A DNA stretch of 31,600 bases, taken from a virus. Shown one piece after another: positions 20,630 to 29,226 of this stretch. Location: IMG/VR virus record IMGVR_UViG_3300042884_000097, positions 1 through 31,600 of that record; one strand, given 5' to 3'. The notes below the pieces were generated by a model. That model searched no databases. It was not told the DNA's origin and saw nothing but the letters and a program-made list of their open reading frames with translations. The number at the start of each line of letters is the position of its first letter. Within the stretch, counting starts at the first letter, position 1. The position numbers and the translations under genes are program-made.

Positions 20630-22506
20630 ATTATAAAGTCAATGTTGACACATCGGGGGTCAAAAAATCGGAAAGTGCGTTTGCAAGTTTTCAAAGCAAA
20701 GCATCCAAAGCCTTTGATGGCATTGGGGGTAAAATTCAAAATGTAGGGAATAAGTTTGGTGAATTGCCTGGTTCGGTTGGTGTTGCATCGTCGGCATTAA
20801 TGGGATTAGGCCGTGCCATGATGGTATTGGTGGCAAATCCAATTGGTGCAGTTATCGCCGCATTGGTGGGCATATTCGCAGCGTTAAAAGGGGCATTGAC
20901 AAAGAGTGAAGATGGTATGGATGCCCTTGCCCGTATTTCATCTGTATTTGGGGCAATCTTAAATCCAATCATCCAAGCGGTATCCAAATTCGCCGCGTTG
21001 CTTGTCAATGGTTTGGCAACGGGATTAGAAATGGTGGCGGGATTATTTGGTAGCGCAGCGGCAGAAGGCGGAAAATTGGCGGATGTTCAAGACCAGTTGG
21101 AGGACCAAGAACTTGCATTGGCTCAACTTCGTGCAAAACAAAACAAGGAATTGGCACAAGCCCGTGAATTGTTGTCGGATTCCAACGCATCGTTGGCGGA
21201 TAGACGAAAGGCATTAGAGCAAGTACGGAAATCTGAAACTGATTTAGCATCCAAAGAATTACAATTTGCCAAAAACAGATTGGCTGCAGCGCAGGAGGAC
21301 CAACGATTAAATGGTCAAACCGAGGAATCCAAAAAGGCAATCAGTGATGCCGTTGTTGCAACCCAAAATGCAGAAACGGAATTGGCAGCCAAACGGAGGT
21401 TGTTTAATCGTGAAGCCAAGAAATTAGATAGGGAAGAAGAAGAACGCAAAAAGGAAATGGCAAAAGCCGAGGAAGAACGGGCAAAGGAATTGGCAGCAAA
21501 ACAAAAAGAATATGCAGAAGCCAGACGGAACGCATCCGACAAGATTCGGGAAGCAGACCGCAAAAATATAATTGATTCTATTAAGGACGAGGAAGCCAAA
21601 GCACGGAAACAAGCGGAGTTTGATTTGGATAATGCCAAGCGTGAAATCAATCGTGGCCAATATACGGCAAAGGAAAAAGCAAGGTTGATTGAAGAAGCGG
21701 AAGAAGCCAACCAAATTAAATTAACCCAAATTACCACAGATGCGGAAAAGAAACGACTTGATGAAAAGAAAAAAGCGGATGATGAGTTAAAAGCGTTTAT
21801 GGAAAAGTCGGCCCAAGACGAAGCCAAATTTATTGACGAACAATATGCCAAAGAACAATTGCGCTTAACACAAACCATCACTAACGAAAAGGATTTACAA
21901 ACCGCGTTAACTAATTTGGAATTAGACCGACTTACTAACCAAATTCAAGCAAGAAAAGATGCGGGTCAACTTACCACAGATTTAGAATTATCATTGGCCA
22001 ACAAGCGTATCGACATTGCCAAAAACGAAGCCGAACAAAAAAAGGATTTAGCCAAAAAAGAGTTAGAAGCAAAGTTAGCCATATTCGATGCCACATCAAC
22101 CGCCTTATCATCCATCACACAATTGGTTGGAGAAAGCACCGCAATGGGCAAGTCGTTGGCAGTGGCCCAAGCCATTATTGATACATACACGGGTGCAACC
22201 AAGGCATTTGCGCAAGGTGGTGTATTGGGTTACATCGGTGCGGCGGGAGTAATTGCAGCGGGATTGGCAAATGTTCGGAAGATTGTATCGACCGAAATCC
22301 CAGGTCAAAGCGATTCGGGTTCAGCACCAAGCATGGGGCCAAGTGTTTCGATTATCGGTGGCACCGTTGATCCATCAGCACAAATGGCAGCAAGTTTGAA
22401 TAAGAGTTTAGGCAAACCCGCAAAGGCCTATGTGGTCGGTAACGATATGAGTTCACAACAAGCGTTGGATAGGCGTATACAAACAAATGCAACATTCCCA
22501 GGATAA
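20614..22506 (+). CDS. Tail tape measure protein
   Basis: A 630-aa protein with a typical layout. The N-terminal region is Gly/Ala/Val-rich with membrane-like helices (about 70-100, VLVANPIGAVIAALVGIFAA). A long coiled coil (about 150-480) is rich in Ala, Glu, Lys and Arg. A second hydrophobic segment follows near 540 (GYIGAAGVIAAGLANVRKI), then a polar tail. At about 0.15 nm per residue it would set a tail length of roughly 95 nm, a sign of a siphovirus (inference). It has one of the few Shine-Dalgarno-like sites in the window. Late tail genes precede it and head genes follow. Confidence 0.88.
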   Translation: MAEEINYKVNVDTSGVKKSESAFASFQSKASKAFDGIGGKIQNVGNKFGELPGSVGVASSALMGLGRAMMVLVANPIGAVIAALVGIFAALKGALTKSEDGMDALARISSVFGAILNPIIQAVSKFAALLVNGLATGLEMVAGLFGSAAAEGGKLADVQDQLEDQELALAQLRAKQNKELAQARELLSDSNASLADRRKALEQVRKSETDLASKELQFAKNRLAAAQEDQRLNGQTEESKKAISDAVVATQNAETELAAKRRLFNREAKKLDREEEERKKEMAKAEEERAKELAAKQKEYAEARRNASDKIREADRKNIIDSIKDEEAKARKQAEFDLDNAKREINRGQYTAKEKARLIEEAEEANQIKLTQITTDAEKKRLDEKKKADDELKAFMEKSAQDEAKFIDEQYAKEQLRLTQTITNEKDLQTALTNLELDRLTNQIQARKDAGQLTTDLELSLANKRIDIAKNEAEQKKDLAKKELEAKLAIFDATSTALSSITQLVGESTAMGKSLAVAQAIIDTYTGATKAFAQGGVLGYIGAAGVIAAGLANVRKIVSTEIPGQSDSGSAPSMGPSVSIIGGTVDPSAQMAASLNKSLGKPAKAYVVGNDMSSQQALDRRIQTNATFPG

Positions 22507-22523
22507 TTAGTTTTATAGGTAAT

Positions 22524-22859
22524 ATGAAAACATCATTTGATAAATTTATGGCATCAAGTGCCGTTAACCCCGTGAAAATGGAATTGGCATTGTTAGACGA
22601 TGTTACAAAGGCCAAAAATGGCTTTGAGCAAAGTGCAAAACAAGCAAGATTGATGGTTGCGGCTGCTGATAATAACACTAATGAAACATTGATGTTTTTA
22701 AAGAATGCGTTAAAAATTAGTGATGAGTATTTGCAAAAAGCCAAGGACTTGGGTTCACCCGAATTGATTAAACAAGGTGAAACAATTAAAGCAGGATTCG
22801 CGGGTTCTCTTTCTAAATGGCAAAAGATTTCTAACGACATCAAAAAGATTCAATTTTAA
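22524..22859 (+). CDS. Hypothetical helical protein
   Basis: A 111-aa protein, almost all helical (VKMELALLDDVTKAKNGFEQ, FLKNALKISDEYLQKAKDLG). It has no known motif. It lies between the tape measure and the prohead protease. Its last base pairs overlap ATG 22859. A role in head assembly or as a chaperone is possible from position only. Start at ATG 22524 is the only good one. Confidence 0.6.
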   Translation: MKTSFDKFMASSAVNPVKMELALLDDVTKAKNGFEQSAKQARLMVAAADNNTNETLMFLKNALKISDEYLQKAKDLGSPELIKQGETIKAGFAGSLSKWQKISNDIKKIQF

Positions 22860-23467
22860 TGAGAATCGTTGAATTGATATTGGACGACCAACAATTGGCA
22901 AGTGGCATTGATGCGATAAGCATCGTGGAAGCCCCCGCCATTGAATCCAATTTTATTGCATTGAAATCCCATGAAATAAAGTTTGCCCAGGTGGATGCCG
23001 AAAAACGCATCTTGATGGGTCCCGTTCTTATCCCCGACAAACCCATTTACCGCAAACAAGTGATGAATGGCGAGATGCAAGAATTTTATGTATACTTTTC
23101 AAAGAACACCGTGTCCCGTGCATCGCAAATGTTTTTGATGAAGGGGAACCAAGGCAAAGCCACATTGGAACACGACATGGCGTTGCAAGGTATTTGCATG
23201 GTGGAATCTTGGATTAAAGAGGACATGGAAAAAGACAAGTCGGCCATCTATGGTATGAACGATCCGATTGGAACTTGGATGGGGTCATTAAAGGTTACCA
23301 ACGATGAGATTTGGAACGACTATGTTAAAACGGGTCGTGTTAAAGGATTCAGCATCGAAGGTTATTTTGCGGATAGGTCAATGCCATTGTCAAAGGTTGA
23401 AACCGATGATGAGAAATTAAATAAAATACTTAACATACTAAAAGAATATGAAACTTCAAGGAATTAA
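22859..23467 (+). CDS. Prohead protease, XkdF-like (Peptidase_S78_2 type)
   Basis: A 202-aa protein. Its pattern is that of the XkdF serine-protease group: EAPAIESNFIALKS, then KRILMGPVLIPDKPIYRKQV, EHDMALQG with a likely catalytic His near residue 100, and VKGFSIEGYF with a likely catalytic Ser near 164. These act on scaffold and capsid proteins during prohead maturation. It lies upstream of a scaffold-like gene and the major capsid gene, as expected. Cleavage sites are not visible. The family assignment is from the motif pattern. Confidence 0.85.
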   Translation: MRIVELILDDQQLASGIDAISIVEAPAIESNFIALKSHEIKFAQVDAEKRILMGPVLIPDKPIYRKQVMNGEMQEFYVYFSKNTVSRASQMFLMKGNQGKATLEHDMALQGICMVESWIKEDMEKDKSAIYGMNDPIGTWMGSLKVTNDEIWNDYVKTGRVKGFSIEGYFADRSMPLSKVETDDEKLNKILNILKEYETSRN

Positions 23468-23756
23468 AGTTGAATTGGGAACGATTCAAGATTTGGATAA
23501 AAGAGCATCAAACTTACTTGATAGCATCGTATCAATTAAAACCAAATGGAATGATGCCAATATGATTGCCAAAAATTCAGCGGGAAAATTATTGACAGAA
23601 CACAACACGATTCAAAACGAAATTATCAAAGTTGAAAAACAAATGAATGACTTAGGGATGGTAAGTACAAAAGAATTGGATGATGTAGCGTTTCAAATTA
23701 AAAGTGCGTTAACATTAATCAAATTTGTACAAGACAATGCCAACGCATCCAAATAA
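23448..23756 (+). CDS. Coiled-coil protein of the head module
   Basis: A 102-aa protein, helical and rich in Lys, Asn and Ile (DLDKRASNLLDSIVSIKTKW, NEIIKVEKQMNDLG). It overlaps the protease gene by 20 bases. The coiled coil and the position between protease and scaffold-like genes suggest an assembly helper, but the function is unknown. A similar helical protein lies upstream of the protease (22524); direct homology between the two is not evident. Confidence 0.6.
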   Translation: MKLQGIKVELGTIQDLDKRASNLLDSIVSIKTKWNDANMIAKNSAGKLLTEHNTIQNEIIKVEKQMNDLGMVSTKELDDVAFQIKSALTLIKFVQDNANASK

Positions 23757-23804
23757 GCGGAATTTCAAAAATCAAACAATATAAACAATTAAAGTATTTT
23801 AGAT

Positions 23805-24434
23805 ATGAACGCAACCGAAACATTAAACCGCGTATTGGCAACTTTGGGATTAAAGCCCGAGGAGGCGATTGTGGTTGATTTGGCACAAGTTAAGACCGAG
23901 GATGGTCAAGCCACATTTGAATCAGACAATTTCGCCGTGGGTGAAGCGGTATTTATCGTAACACCAGATGGTAACATCCCAACACCAGAAGGTGAATTTG
24001 CATTGGAAAACGGAAATGTAATGACCGTGGATGCAAATGGTACAATCGTTGAAATCGCAACCAAGGAGGAAGAAGCCCCCGAGGAAGAAATCATCGAAGC
24101 CGAGGATATGCCGATGCAAGACGAAATCGCCGAGGCAATGCCAATGGCAAAGAAAGTAGTAAAAAGCAAAACCGAAATGGAAGAATCTTATTTCAGCAAA
24201 CAGATGAGCGAATTGGAAGCCAAGTTTGAAGCCCGTTTGTCAGCATTGGAAGGCGAGAAAATCGCATTGAGTGCCGAGAACAAGGAATTGACCGAGCGAT
24301 TGGCTAACGAACCAGCACCACACACATTGCACAACCCAGAATCAAATGGACAAGCAAAAAAATTGCAATTCCACATGGGCAATAAGAGAGCCGAATCAGT
24401 AAAAGACCGAGTATTTAATCAACTATTCAACTAA
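23805..24434 (+). CDS. Scaffold-like protein
   Basis: A 209-aa acidic protein. The N-terminal 80 residues form a beta domain with repeats like TPEGEFALENGNVMTVDANG. An acidic segment (EEEAPEEEIIEAEDMP) follows, then a long coiled coil (about 120-165) and a basic C-terminal end (NKRAESVKDRVFNQLFN). Acidic middle, coiled coil and a basic tail that can bind capsid protein are typical of scaffolds, and the position between protease and capsid genes fits. It would be removed by the protease. TATTTTAG at 23795-23802 is one mismatch from a -7 box. Confidence 0.72.
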   Translation: MNATETLNRVLATLGLKPEEAIVVDLAQVKTEDGQATFESDNFAVGEAVFIVTPDGNIPTPEGEFALENGNVMTVDANGTIVEIATKEEEAPEEEIIEAEDMPMQDEIAEAMPMAKKVVKSKTEMEESYFSKQMSELEAKFEARLSALEGEKIALSAENKELTERLANEPAPHTLHNPESNGQAKKLQFHMGNKRAESVKDRVFNQLFN

Positions 24435-24442
24435 CCACGAAA

Positions 24443-25363
24443 ATGAACAATAAATTAAACAAAATCAATTTGAGTGGCCCAACAGTTTCCCCCAATACCT
24501 ACGCGGGTCTTTGGAGTGGCAAGTATGTGGCCGCTGCCCTTTTGTCGGGTGAAACCTTGTCAAAAGAACTTATCACATTGCACCCCAATGTTGCATTCAA
24601 AGAAGTAATCCGTAATTGGCAGAACTCTGTATCAATTGATTCTGCAACTTGTGATTACACAGACAACTCATCAGTAACTTTGGGTGAATATGTGTTGACC
24701 ACAGTTGAAAAGCAAGTAAACATGACTTTGTGTAAAAACAACTTGCGTACAACATGGGAAGCAGCCCAAGCGGGATTCAGTGCATTTGAAAAATTACCAG
24801 CAACATTTGAGGAATTTTTGTTAGCCCAAGTGGCAGCAGAAGTTGCCCAAGGTGTTGAATTAGGTATTTGGAAAACCAATACATTCTACACGGGTGGTAT
24901 GGTTCAATACTTGATTGACAACTCGGCCATCATTAGTGCGGGTTCGGGTGCAACAAGTGGGTCAAATGTTGTTGCTCGTTTGCAATCAATGTTGGATGCT
25001 TCACCAGCAGCATTGTATGGTAAGGAAGGATATCAATTCTATGTTGGTCCTTTGACTATGAAGGCGTATCAAGCGGCGTTATCTGCGGGTAACTACAATT
25101 TCCAATTCTATGTTGGTGAGAAGCCAATGAACTTCCAAGGTATTCCCGTTACCATGTGTCCAGGTCTTAACGATTCGGATTGTGTGTTGGGTCTTAAAAG
25201 TGATTTGCACTTTGGAACAGGATTGTTGAGTGATTACAACGAGGTGAAGGTAATTGACATGAGTGACATTGATGGTTCACAGAATGTTCGTACAATCATG
25301 CGTTTTACGGGTGGTATCATTGCTACTAACCCAACCCAACAAGTTGTATTAAACATAACCTAA
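24443..25363 (+). CDS. Major capsid protein
   Basis: A 306-aa protein. The N-terminal part has YAGLWSGKYVAAALLSGETL and TLHPNVAFKEVIRNWQNSVS. The middle has TTVEKQVNMTLCKNNLRTTW and FEEFLLAQVAAEVAQGVELG. The C-terminal part has YQFYVGPLTMKAYQAALSAG and DLHFGTGLLSDYNEVKVIDM. This matches a capsid family of Bacteroidota siphoviruses (recollection), with the helix-and-strand mix of the HK97 fold. It follows the scaffold-like gene and has a strong terminator 23 bases after the stop, as is usual for a very highly expressed gene. Confidence 0.88.
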   Translation: MNNKLNKINLSGPTVSPNTYAGLWSGKYVAAALLSGETLSKELITLHPNVAFKEVIRNWQNSVSIDSATCDYTDNSSVTLGEYVLTTVEKQVNMTLCKNNLRTTWEAAQAGFSAFEKLPATFEEFLLAQVAAEVAQGVELGIWKTNTFYTGGMVQYLIDNSAIISAGSGATSGSNVVARLQSMLDASPAALYGKEGYQFYVGPLTMKAYQAALSAGNYNFQFYVGEKPMNFQGIPVTMCPGLNDSDCVLGLKSDLHFGTGLLSDYNEVKVIDMSDIDGSQNVRTIMRFTGGIIATNPTQQVVLNIT

Positions 25364-25386
25364 TAGTATAGGATAGATATAAACTT

Positions 25387-25418
25387 GGGGTGGGCATAAA
25401 CACCCGCCCCTTTTTTTT
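25387..25418 (+). terminator. Strong rho-independent terminator after the capsid gene
   Basis: GGGGTGGG (25387-25394) pairs with CCCGCCCC (25403-25410), one G-U pair, with an 8-nt loop. Eight T's (25411-25418) follow. Confidence 0.88.
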
Positions 25419-25439
25419 AACCAAGATAATAGAAAAGAT

Positions 25440-26006
25440 ATGCCAAGTTGTGGAACATTATTAGGAAGATACGAGCCGTGTAAGCAATATGTCGGTGGAA
25501 TTAAAGTAGCATACTTTATTCCATTTGAATTTGCAAACCGCGTTACCAAGAACGGAACGGGTGTTGTAACATTGATTGACAATGGTGCAAATACAACACC
25601 AATTGCAGCACCATTTTGGGAATTAAAAGGTTTGTCAACCATGGAAACCACCATCACCGCATCACGCGATAATGGAACATCAATGTATGAAACCATTTTT
25701 ACATTGTCATTCAAGCCAAGTGGCCTTACCGCCGTTACGGGTGATGTTGACATGGATGCGATTCAAACATTGGTAAAAGGTAGATGGCAAATTATCGTTT
25801 GGGATAGAAACGACCAAATGTGGTTGTTGGGTGAAACTTTGGGTTGTGATGCCAATGGCGGATCAAGTTCATGGGGTGTACAGATGGGCGATGCCCGTTT
25901 GAATACCATCACTTTTTCAAGCCAAGAGAAATTACCCCCAGGAATTGTTGATGCCAATTCAGCGGCAAGTATCGCATTGGTTATTACACCAACAATGCCA
26001 GTTTAA
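25440..26006 (+). CDS. Probable major tail (tube) protein
   Basis: A 188-aa beta-rich protein from ATG 25440. It contains TTITASRDNGTSMYETIFTL, VKGRWQIIVWDRNDQMWLLG, and the segment GVQMGDARLNTITFSSQEKL. The pattern of a strand, an aromatic loop and MGD..... TFSSQEK is that of tail tube proteins of Bacteroidota siphoviruses (recollection). It is flanked by terminators on both sides, so it is probably expressed as a strong separate unit. It has a GATATG start context. Confidence 0.7.
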   Translation: MPSCGTLLGRYEPCKQYVGGIKVAYFIPFEFANRVTKNGTGVVTLIDNGANTTPIAAPFWELKGLSTMETTITASRDNGTSMYETIFTLSFKPSGLTAVTGDVDMDAIQTLVKGRWQIIVWDRNDQMWLLGETLGCDANGGSSSWGVQMGDARLNTITFSSQEKLPPGIVDANSAASIALVITPTMPV

Positions 26007-26031
26007 TTTTAATTATATTTCTATGTTTAAG

Positions 26032-26056
26032 CCCTCACCATTTGGTGGGGGTTTTT
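26032..26056 (+). terminator. Rho-independent terminator after the tail tube gene
   Basis: CCCTCACC (26032-26039) pairs with GGTGGGGG (26044-26051), one wobble pair, with loop ATTT. TTTTT (26052-26056) follows. Confidence 0.85.
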
Positions 26057-26093
26057 CATTTATAACAAAAAATGTATTTCGCGTTTTATAACT

Positions 26094-26435
26094 ATGCACA
26101 TCAATAACGCATCCACCAATATCAATTTCACATCCTTTGTGGAATTTACGGGTGTATCAACGATTGAGGTGTGGCACAAGCCCACAAAAACGATGGTGAC
26201 GGCCACAAGTACCCCAAGCAAGTTATATTCGTTCTACACGATGAATTTGCCATCATTAACCGCCATCAATGCGGTTGCACAAAACACCGATGAGATATTA
26301 ATTCGTGTATTCAATGCAAATAATTTGGTGTGGGAGTATTTAGGGTATTGGATTACTGGAACAACCAACATTAACAACACTTGGAAGGATTGGGACACCA
26401 CCACCCCCGTTTCACCTAATTGGATAACACTATGA
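26094..26435 (+). CDS. Structural protein of unknown function
   Basis: A 113-aa Thr/Asn-rich, beta-type protein (TNINFTSFVEFTGVSTIEVW, NTDEILIRVFNANNLVWEYL). It ends in a Trp/Thr region and overlaps the portal gene by ATGA. No known domain. It is the first gene after a terminator, but no convincing TAnnTTTG promoter is seen upstream (26057-26093). A minor virion protein is likely. Confidence 0.6.
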   Translation: MHINNASTNINFTSFVEFTGVSTIEVWHKPTKTMVTATSTPSKLYSFYTMNLPSLTAINAVAQNTDEILIRVFNANNLVWEYLGYWITGTTNINNTWKDWDTTTPVSPNWITL

Positions 26436-28213
26436 GTTTAGAATTTATACAACTACAATCATACACCGCCCCATCCATCATTGAGCAAAAAAACAAAGAT
26501 TGGGTGCAATATGGTGACGATAACAACTATTATCAGTATTTGATTGACTTGTATCATGGTTCACCAACCAATAATGCGTGTATCAAAGGCATTGCGGATC
26601 AAATTTATGGCAAGGGATTAGAGGTGACTACAACATCGCGCGACTTACCAGGTTACATTGAGTTCAAAAGGATGTTTAGTGGGGATGATTTACGCGCGGT
26701 AATTATGGATTTGAAAATGTTGGGCCAAGCATCGTTTCAACTTATCAAGTCAAAGGATAAGAAAAAGTATGTTCAAGCCAAGCACTTTCCACAACAAACA
26801 CTACGCCCCGCCAAGTGCAACGACAAAGGCGAGATTGAAAAGTATTACTATTATCCCGATTGGGCCAATATCAAGCGTGGCACACAACCCACAGAGATAC
26901 GGGCATGGGGTTACGACCAAAACGCGAACGAATGTATATTAACAATCAAACCATATTCAACGGGTTCGTTTTACTTCGCACCCGTGGACTACCAAGGCGG
27001 TACGCAATATGCAAACTTGGAAGCGGAGATATCGAATTTCCACATCAACAACATCATGAATGGTTTGGCACCAAGTATGTTGATAAACTTCAACAATGGG
27101 CAACCACCCGCCGAGGTTAAAGATACGGTTGAATCACAAATCAAATCAAAGTTTGGTGGATCGTCCAATGCGGGTCGTTTTATTATCAGTTGGAACGATG
27201 GCAAGGATTCAGCGGCGGACATCACCCCAGTACAATTAAGTGATGCCCACAACCAATATCAATTCCTTAGTTCGGAATCAATGCAAAAGGTTATGATATC
27301 GCATCGCGTGGTATCGCCTTTGTTATTGGGTATTAAAGACGGAACGGGATTTGGTAATAACGCGGATGAATTAAAGTCGGCATCCATCTTGTTTGACAAT
27401 GTTGTTATTAGGCCTTTCCAACGATTGGTTATTGATGCAGTTACCAAGGTATTGAACCACAATGGTTACAACCTTAATATGTATTTCAAGACCTTACAAC
27501 CCCTTGAGTTTACGGATTTAACGGGTAATGTAATTGACGATGAAACACGCGAAGAAGAAACGGGCGTATCGTTGTCATTAAAAAAAAAGATTGATTTAGC
27601 GGACATGACCATCGCGGATGAAGATTCGTGGTTGGAACATTTGAAATCCCGTGGGGAAATAATTAACGAAGAGGTGTGGGAACTCATTGATGTAACGGAA
27701 GTTACGGATGCGGATGAGGAACTAAGATTTAACATGGCGTATGAAAACCCCAATAAAAAAAGTGGTGATGATAAAGGGGTTTACAAAATCCGTTATCGGT
27801 ACGGCCCTAATATCGTGGCCGACAATTCAAGGCAGTTTTGTTCTACAATGGTTCAAGAATCCAAAGGGGGAGTAATTTATCGCCGTGAGGATATTTTGAC
27901 AATGGGGGATGCGGGTGTGAACGGACAATTTGCACCAAGCGGACAAAGTTCATATTCCATTTGGAAATACAAGGGTGGTGTTAATTGCCATCACAGATGG
28001 GAACGATTGACATTCAGACGGAAGCAAATCAAAGGTAAGTTTTTACCTAAGCAACCAGGCGAAACGGGTGAGAATAGAGATTTAGAAAATTACAACGAAG
28101 TATCAAATAAGAGTGCCAACGCTGCGGGGGTTCCATTTTCACCCAGCGGATGGGAAACGGCATCAACAAGGCCCATTGATATGCCAAACAAAGGTTCATT
28201 AAAAAACAAATAA
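26432..28213 (+). CDS. Portal protein with C-terminal extension
   Basis: The protein has 593 aa from ATG 26432 (ATGA overlap), preferred over TTG 26420. The first 400 residues fit a portal: KDWVQYGDDNNYYQYLIDLY, then NACIKGIADQIYGKG, QASFQLIKSK, SHRVVSPLLLGI. The last 150 residues form an unusual domain with YRYGPNIVADNSRQFCSTMV, YRREDILTMG, YSIWKYKGGVNCHHRWERLT and a His/Cys cluster. Such an extension is known in Bacteroidota phage portals (recollection). The portal forms the ring through which DNA is packaged. Here it lies after the capsid and tail tube genes, which is an atypical order. Confidence 0.85.
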   Translation: MSLEFIQLQSYTAPSIIEQKNKDWVQYGDDNNYYQYLIDLYHGSPTNNACIKGIADQIYGKGLEVTTTSRDLPGYIEFKRMFSGDDLRAVIMDLKMLGQASFQLIKSKDKKKYVQAKHFPQQTLRPAKCNDKGEIEKYYYYPDWANIKRGTQPTEIRAWGYDQNANECILTIKPYSTGSFYFAPVDYQGGTQYANLEAEISNFHINNIMNGLAPSMLINFNNGQPPAEVKDTVESQIKSKFGGSSNAGRFIISWNDGKDSAADITPVQLSDAHNQYQFLSSESMQKVMISHRVVSPLLLGIKDGTGFGNNADELKSASILFDNVVIRPFQRLVIDAVTKVLNHNGYNLNMYFKTLQPLEFTDLTGNVIDDETREEETGVSLSLKKKIDLADMTIADEDSWLEHLKSRGEIINEEVWELIDVTEVTDADEELRFNMAYENPNKKSGDDKGVYKIRYRYGPNIVADNSRQFCSTMVQESKGGVIYRREDILTMGDAGVNGQFAPSGQSSYSIWKYKGGVNCHHRWERLTFRRKQIKGKFLPKQPGETGENRDLENYNEVSNKSANAAGVPFSPSGWETASTRPIDMPNKGSLKNK

Positions 28214-28216
28214 GAG

Positions 28217-28729
28217 ATGTACGCAAACGATGATGTATTACTAATCACCAAGGAGGACATATTCAAATACACGCAGTTAAGCGGGAATTTTGATGTGGAT
28301 AAAATAACCCCATTTATTAAGATAGCCCAGGATATCCAAGTTCAAGAATTGTGCGGTACTGTTTTGTATCGTAGGTTGTTGGATGATGTAAAGGCAAACA
28401 CCTTGGCGGGATTTTATCTTTTGTTGGTTGAACACTATTTGCAACCTTTGTTGATCCATTACGCGATGAGTGATTTGTTGTTATTCCACGGGTATGAGGT
28501 AACCAATGCGGGTATTGTTCGTAATTCACCCGAGAATACACAGTTACCAAGCAAGGAGGAATTGGACACGATTGTTCAAAGACAAAGAAACATCGCCGAA
28601 ACTTATCGGAGGCGTTGCGTTGATTACCTTTCGTATTTCCCACAACGATATCCAGAATACACCGCCAACCAACAAGCGGGAGAATACCCAAATAGTAATC
28701 CATCGAATTTCGTTACATGGAATTTGTAA
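28217..28729 (+). CDS. Head-tail connector-like protein (DUF6712-like)
   Basis: A 170-aa mostly helical protein. It starts with LLITKEDIFKYTQLSGNFDV, DKITPFIKIAQDIQVQELCG and TVLYRRLLDDV, a pattern seen in adaptor proteins placed after portals (DUF6712 type). The C-terminal part is polar and Tyr-rich. It starts three bases after the portal stop and overlaps the next gene by 13 bases. It probably links the portal to the tail. Confidence 0.72.
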   Translation: MYANDDVLLITKEDIFKYTQLSGNFDVDKITPFIKIAQDIQVQELCGTVLYRRLLDDVKANTLAGFYLLLVEHYLQPLLIHYAMSDLLLFHGYEVTNAGIVRNSPENTQLPSKEELDTIVQRQRNIAETYRRRCVDYLSYFPQRYPEYTANQQAGEYPNSNPSNFVTWNL

Positions 28730-29226
28730 AAAAGACATATAAACCAAAGGAGGAAAAGGTCAAGAAATTGACTACCTACATAACGCAATTGAAAATCGTT
28801 AATGCGGTAAAATGTGATTTGTTTACAAAGACGACCAAGATAATCGCCATTATGATATTCTTAACGGGGTGTTCGGCCGAATGGCACTTAAAAAAAGCCA
28901 TCCAAAAGAACCCCGCTATGGCACAAACATCCACACATACCATTGATACCCTATTTGTACGCGATTCTGTGAGCATTACAGACACTTTTACAACAAAAAC
29001 GATTGATACCATCACAATTGAAAAAGACGGCGTTAAAACGATTGTTTACAGAAACCACGATGTTATCCGAGTTCAAACAGTTGTAAAGGCCGACACCATC
29101 AGATACACCAAAACAATTCAGTTACCCGCCCAAATAAAGTACACGGAACGCGTAAAGGTTCCACAATGGATTGGATTAACTTTGTTTTTGGGATTAATTT
29201 TGTTAATGATAATTATAAAACGATGA
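28717..29226 (+). CDS. Lipoprotein with C-terminal transmembrane helix (u-spanin candidate)
   Basis: A 169-aa protein from ATG 28717, or 135 aa from TTG 28819. The second start gives a clean lipoprotein signal (FTKTTKIIAIMIFLTGC) with lipobox LTGC. The middle is Thr/Val/Ile-rich repeated beta (TIDTITIEKDG, VKADTIRYTKTI). The C-terminus is a transmembrane helix (WIGLTLFLGLILLMIIIKR). An outer-membrane lipid anchor plus an inner-membrane helix in one protein is the layout of unimolecular spanins such as T1 gp11. A spanin would fuse the two membranes at lysis. It lies far from the endolysin. The function is inferred from topology only. Confidence 0.65.
   Translation: MEFVKKTYKPKEEKVKKLTTYITQLKIVNAVKCDLFTKTTKIIAIMIFLTGCSAEWHLKKAIQKNPAMAQTSTHTIDTLFVRDSVSITDTFTTKTIDTITIEKDGVKTIVYRNHDVIRVQTVVKADTIRYTKTIQLPAQIKYTERVKVPQWIGLTLFLGLILLMIIIKR

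Noticed and set aside
21315-21881. Long reverse-strand ORF (188 codons) inside the tape measure gene
   Set aside because: It mirrors the Ala/Glu/Lys coiled coil codons of the sense gene, gives a Ser/Ala/Phe-rich unlikely protein, and has no promoter. The same holds for the other reverse-strand ORFs in the window.
26011-26018. TATATTTC near the end of the tail tube gene as a promoter
   Set aside because: It lacks the final G of TAnnTTTG and stands before a terminator, so it could not drive the portal operon.
17931-28302. Perfect DnaA boxes at 17931-17939, 20376-20384 and 28294-28302 (reverse)
   Set aside because: They are single sites far apart inside structural genes and arise from common codons (Leu-Ser-Thr, Val-Asp-Lys). 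There is no cluster or AT-rich partner.
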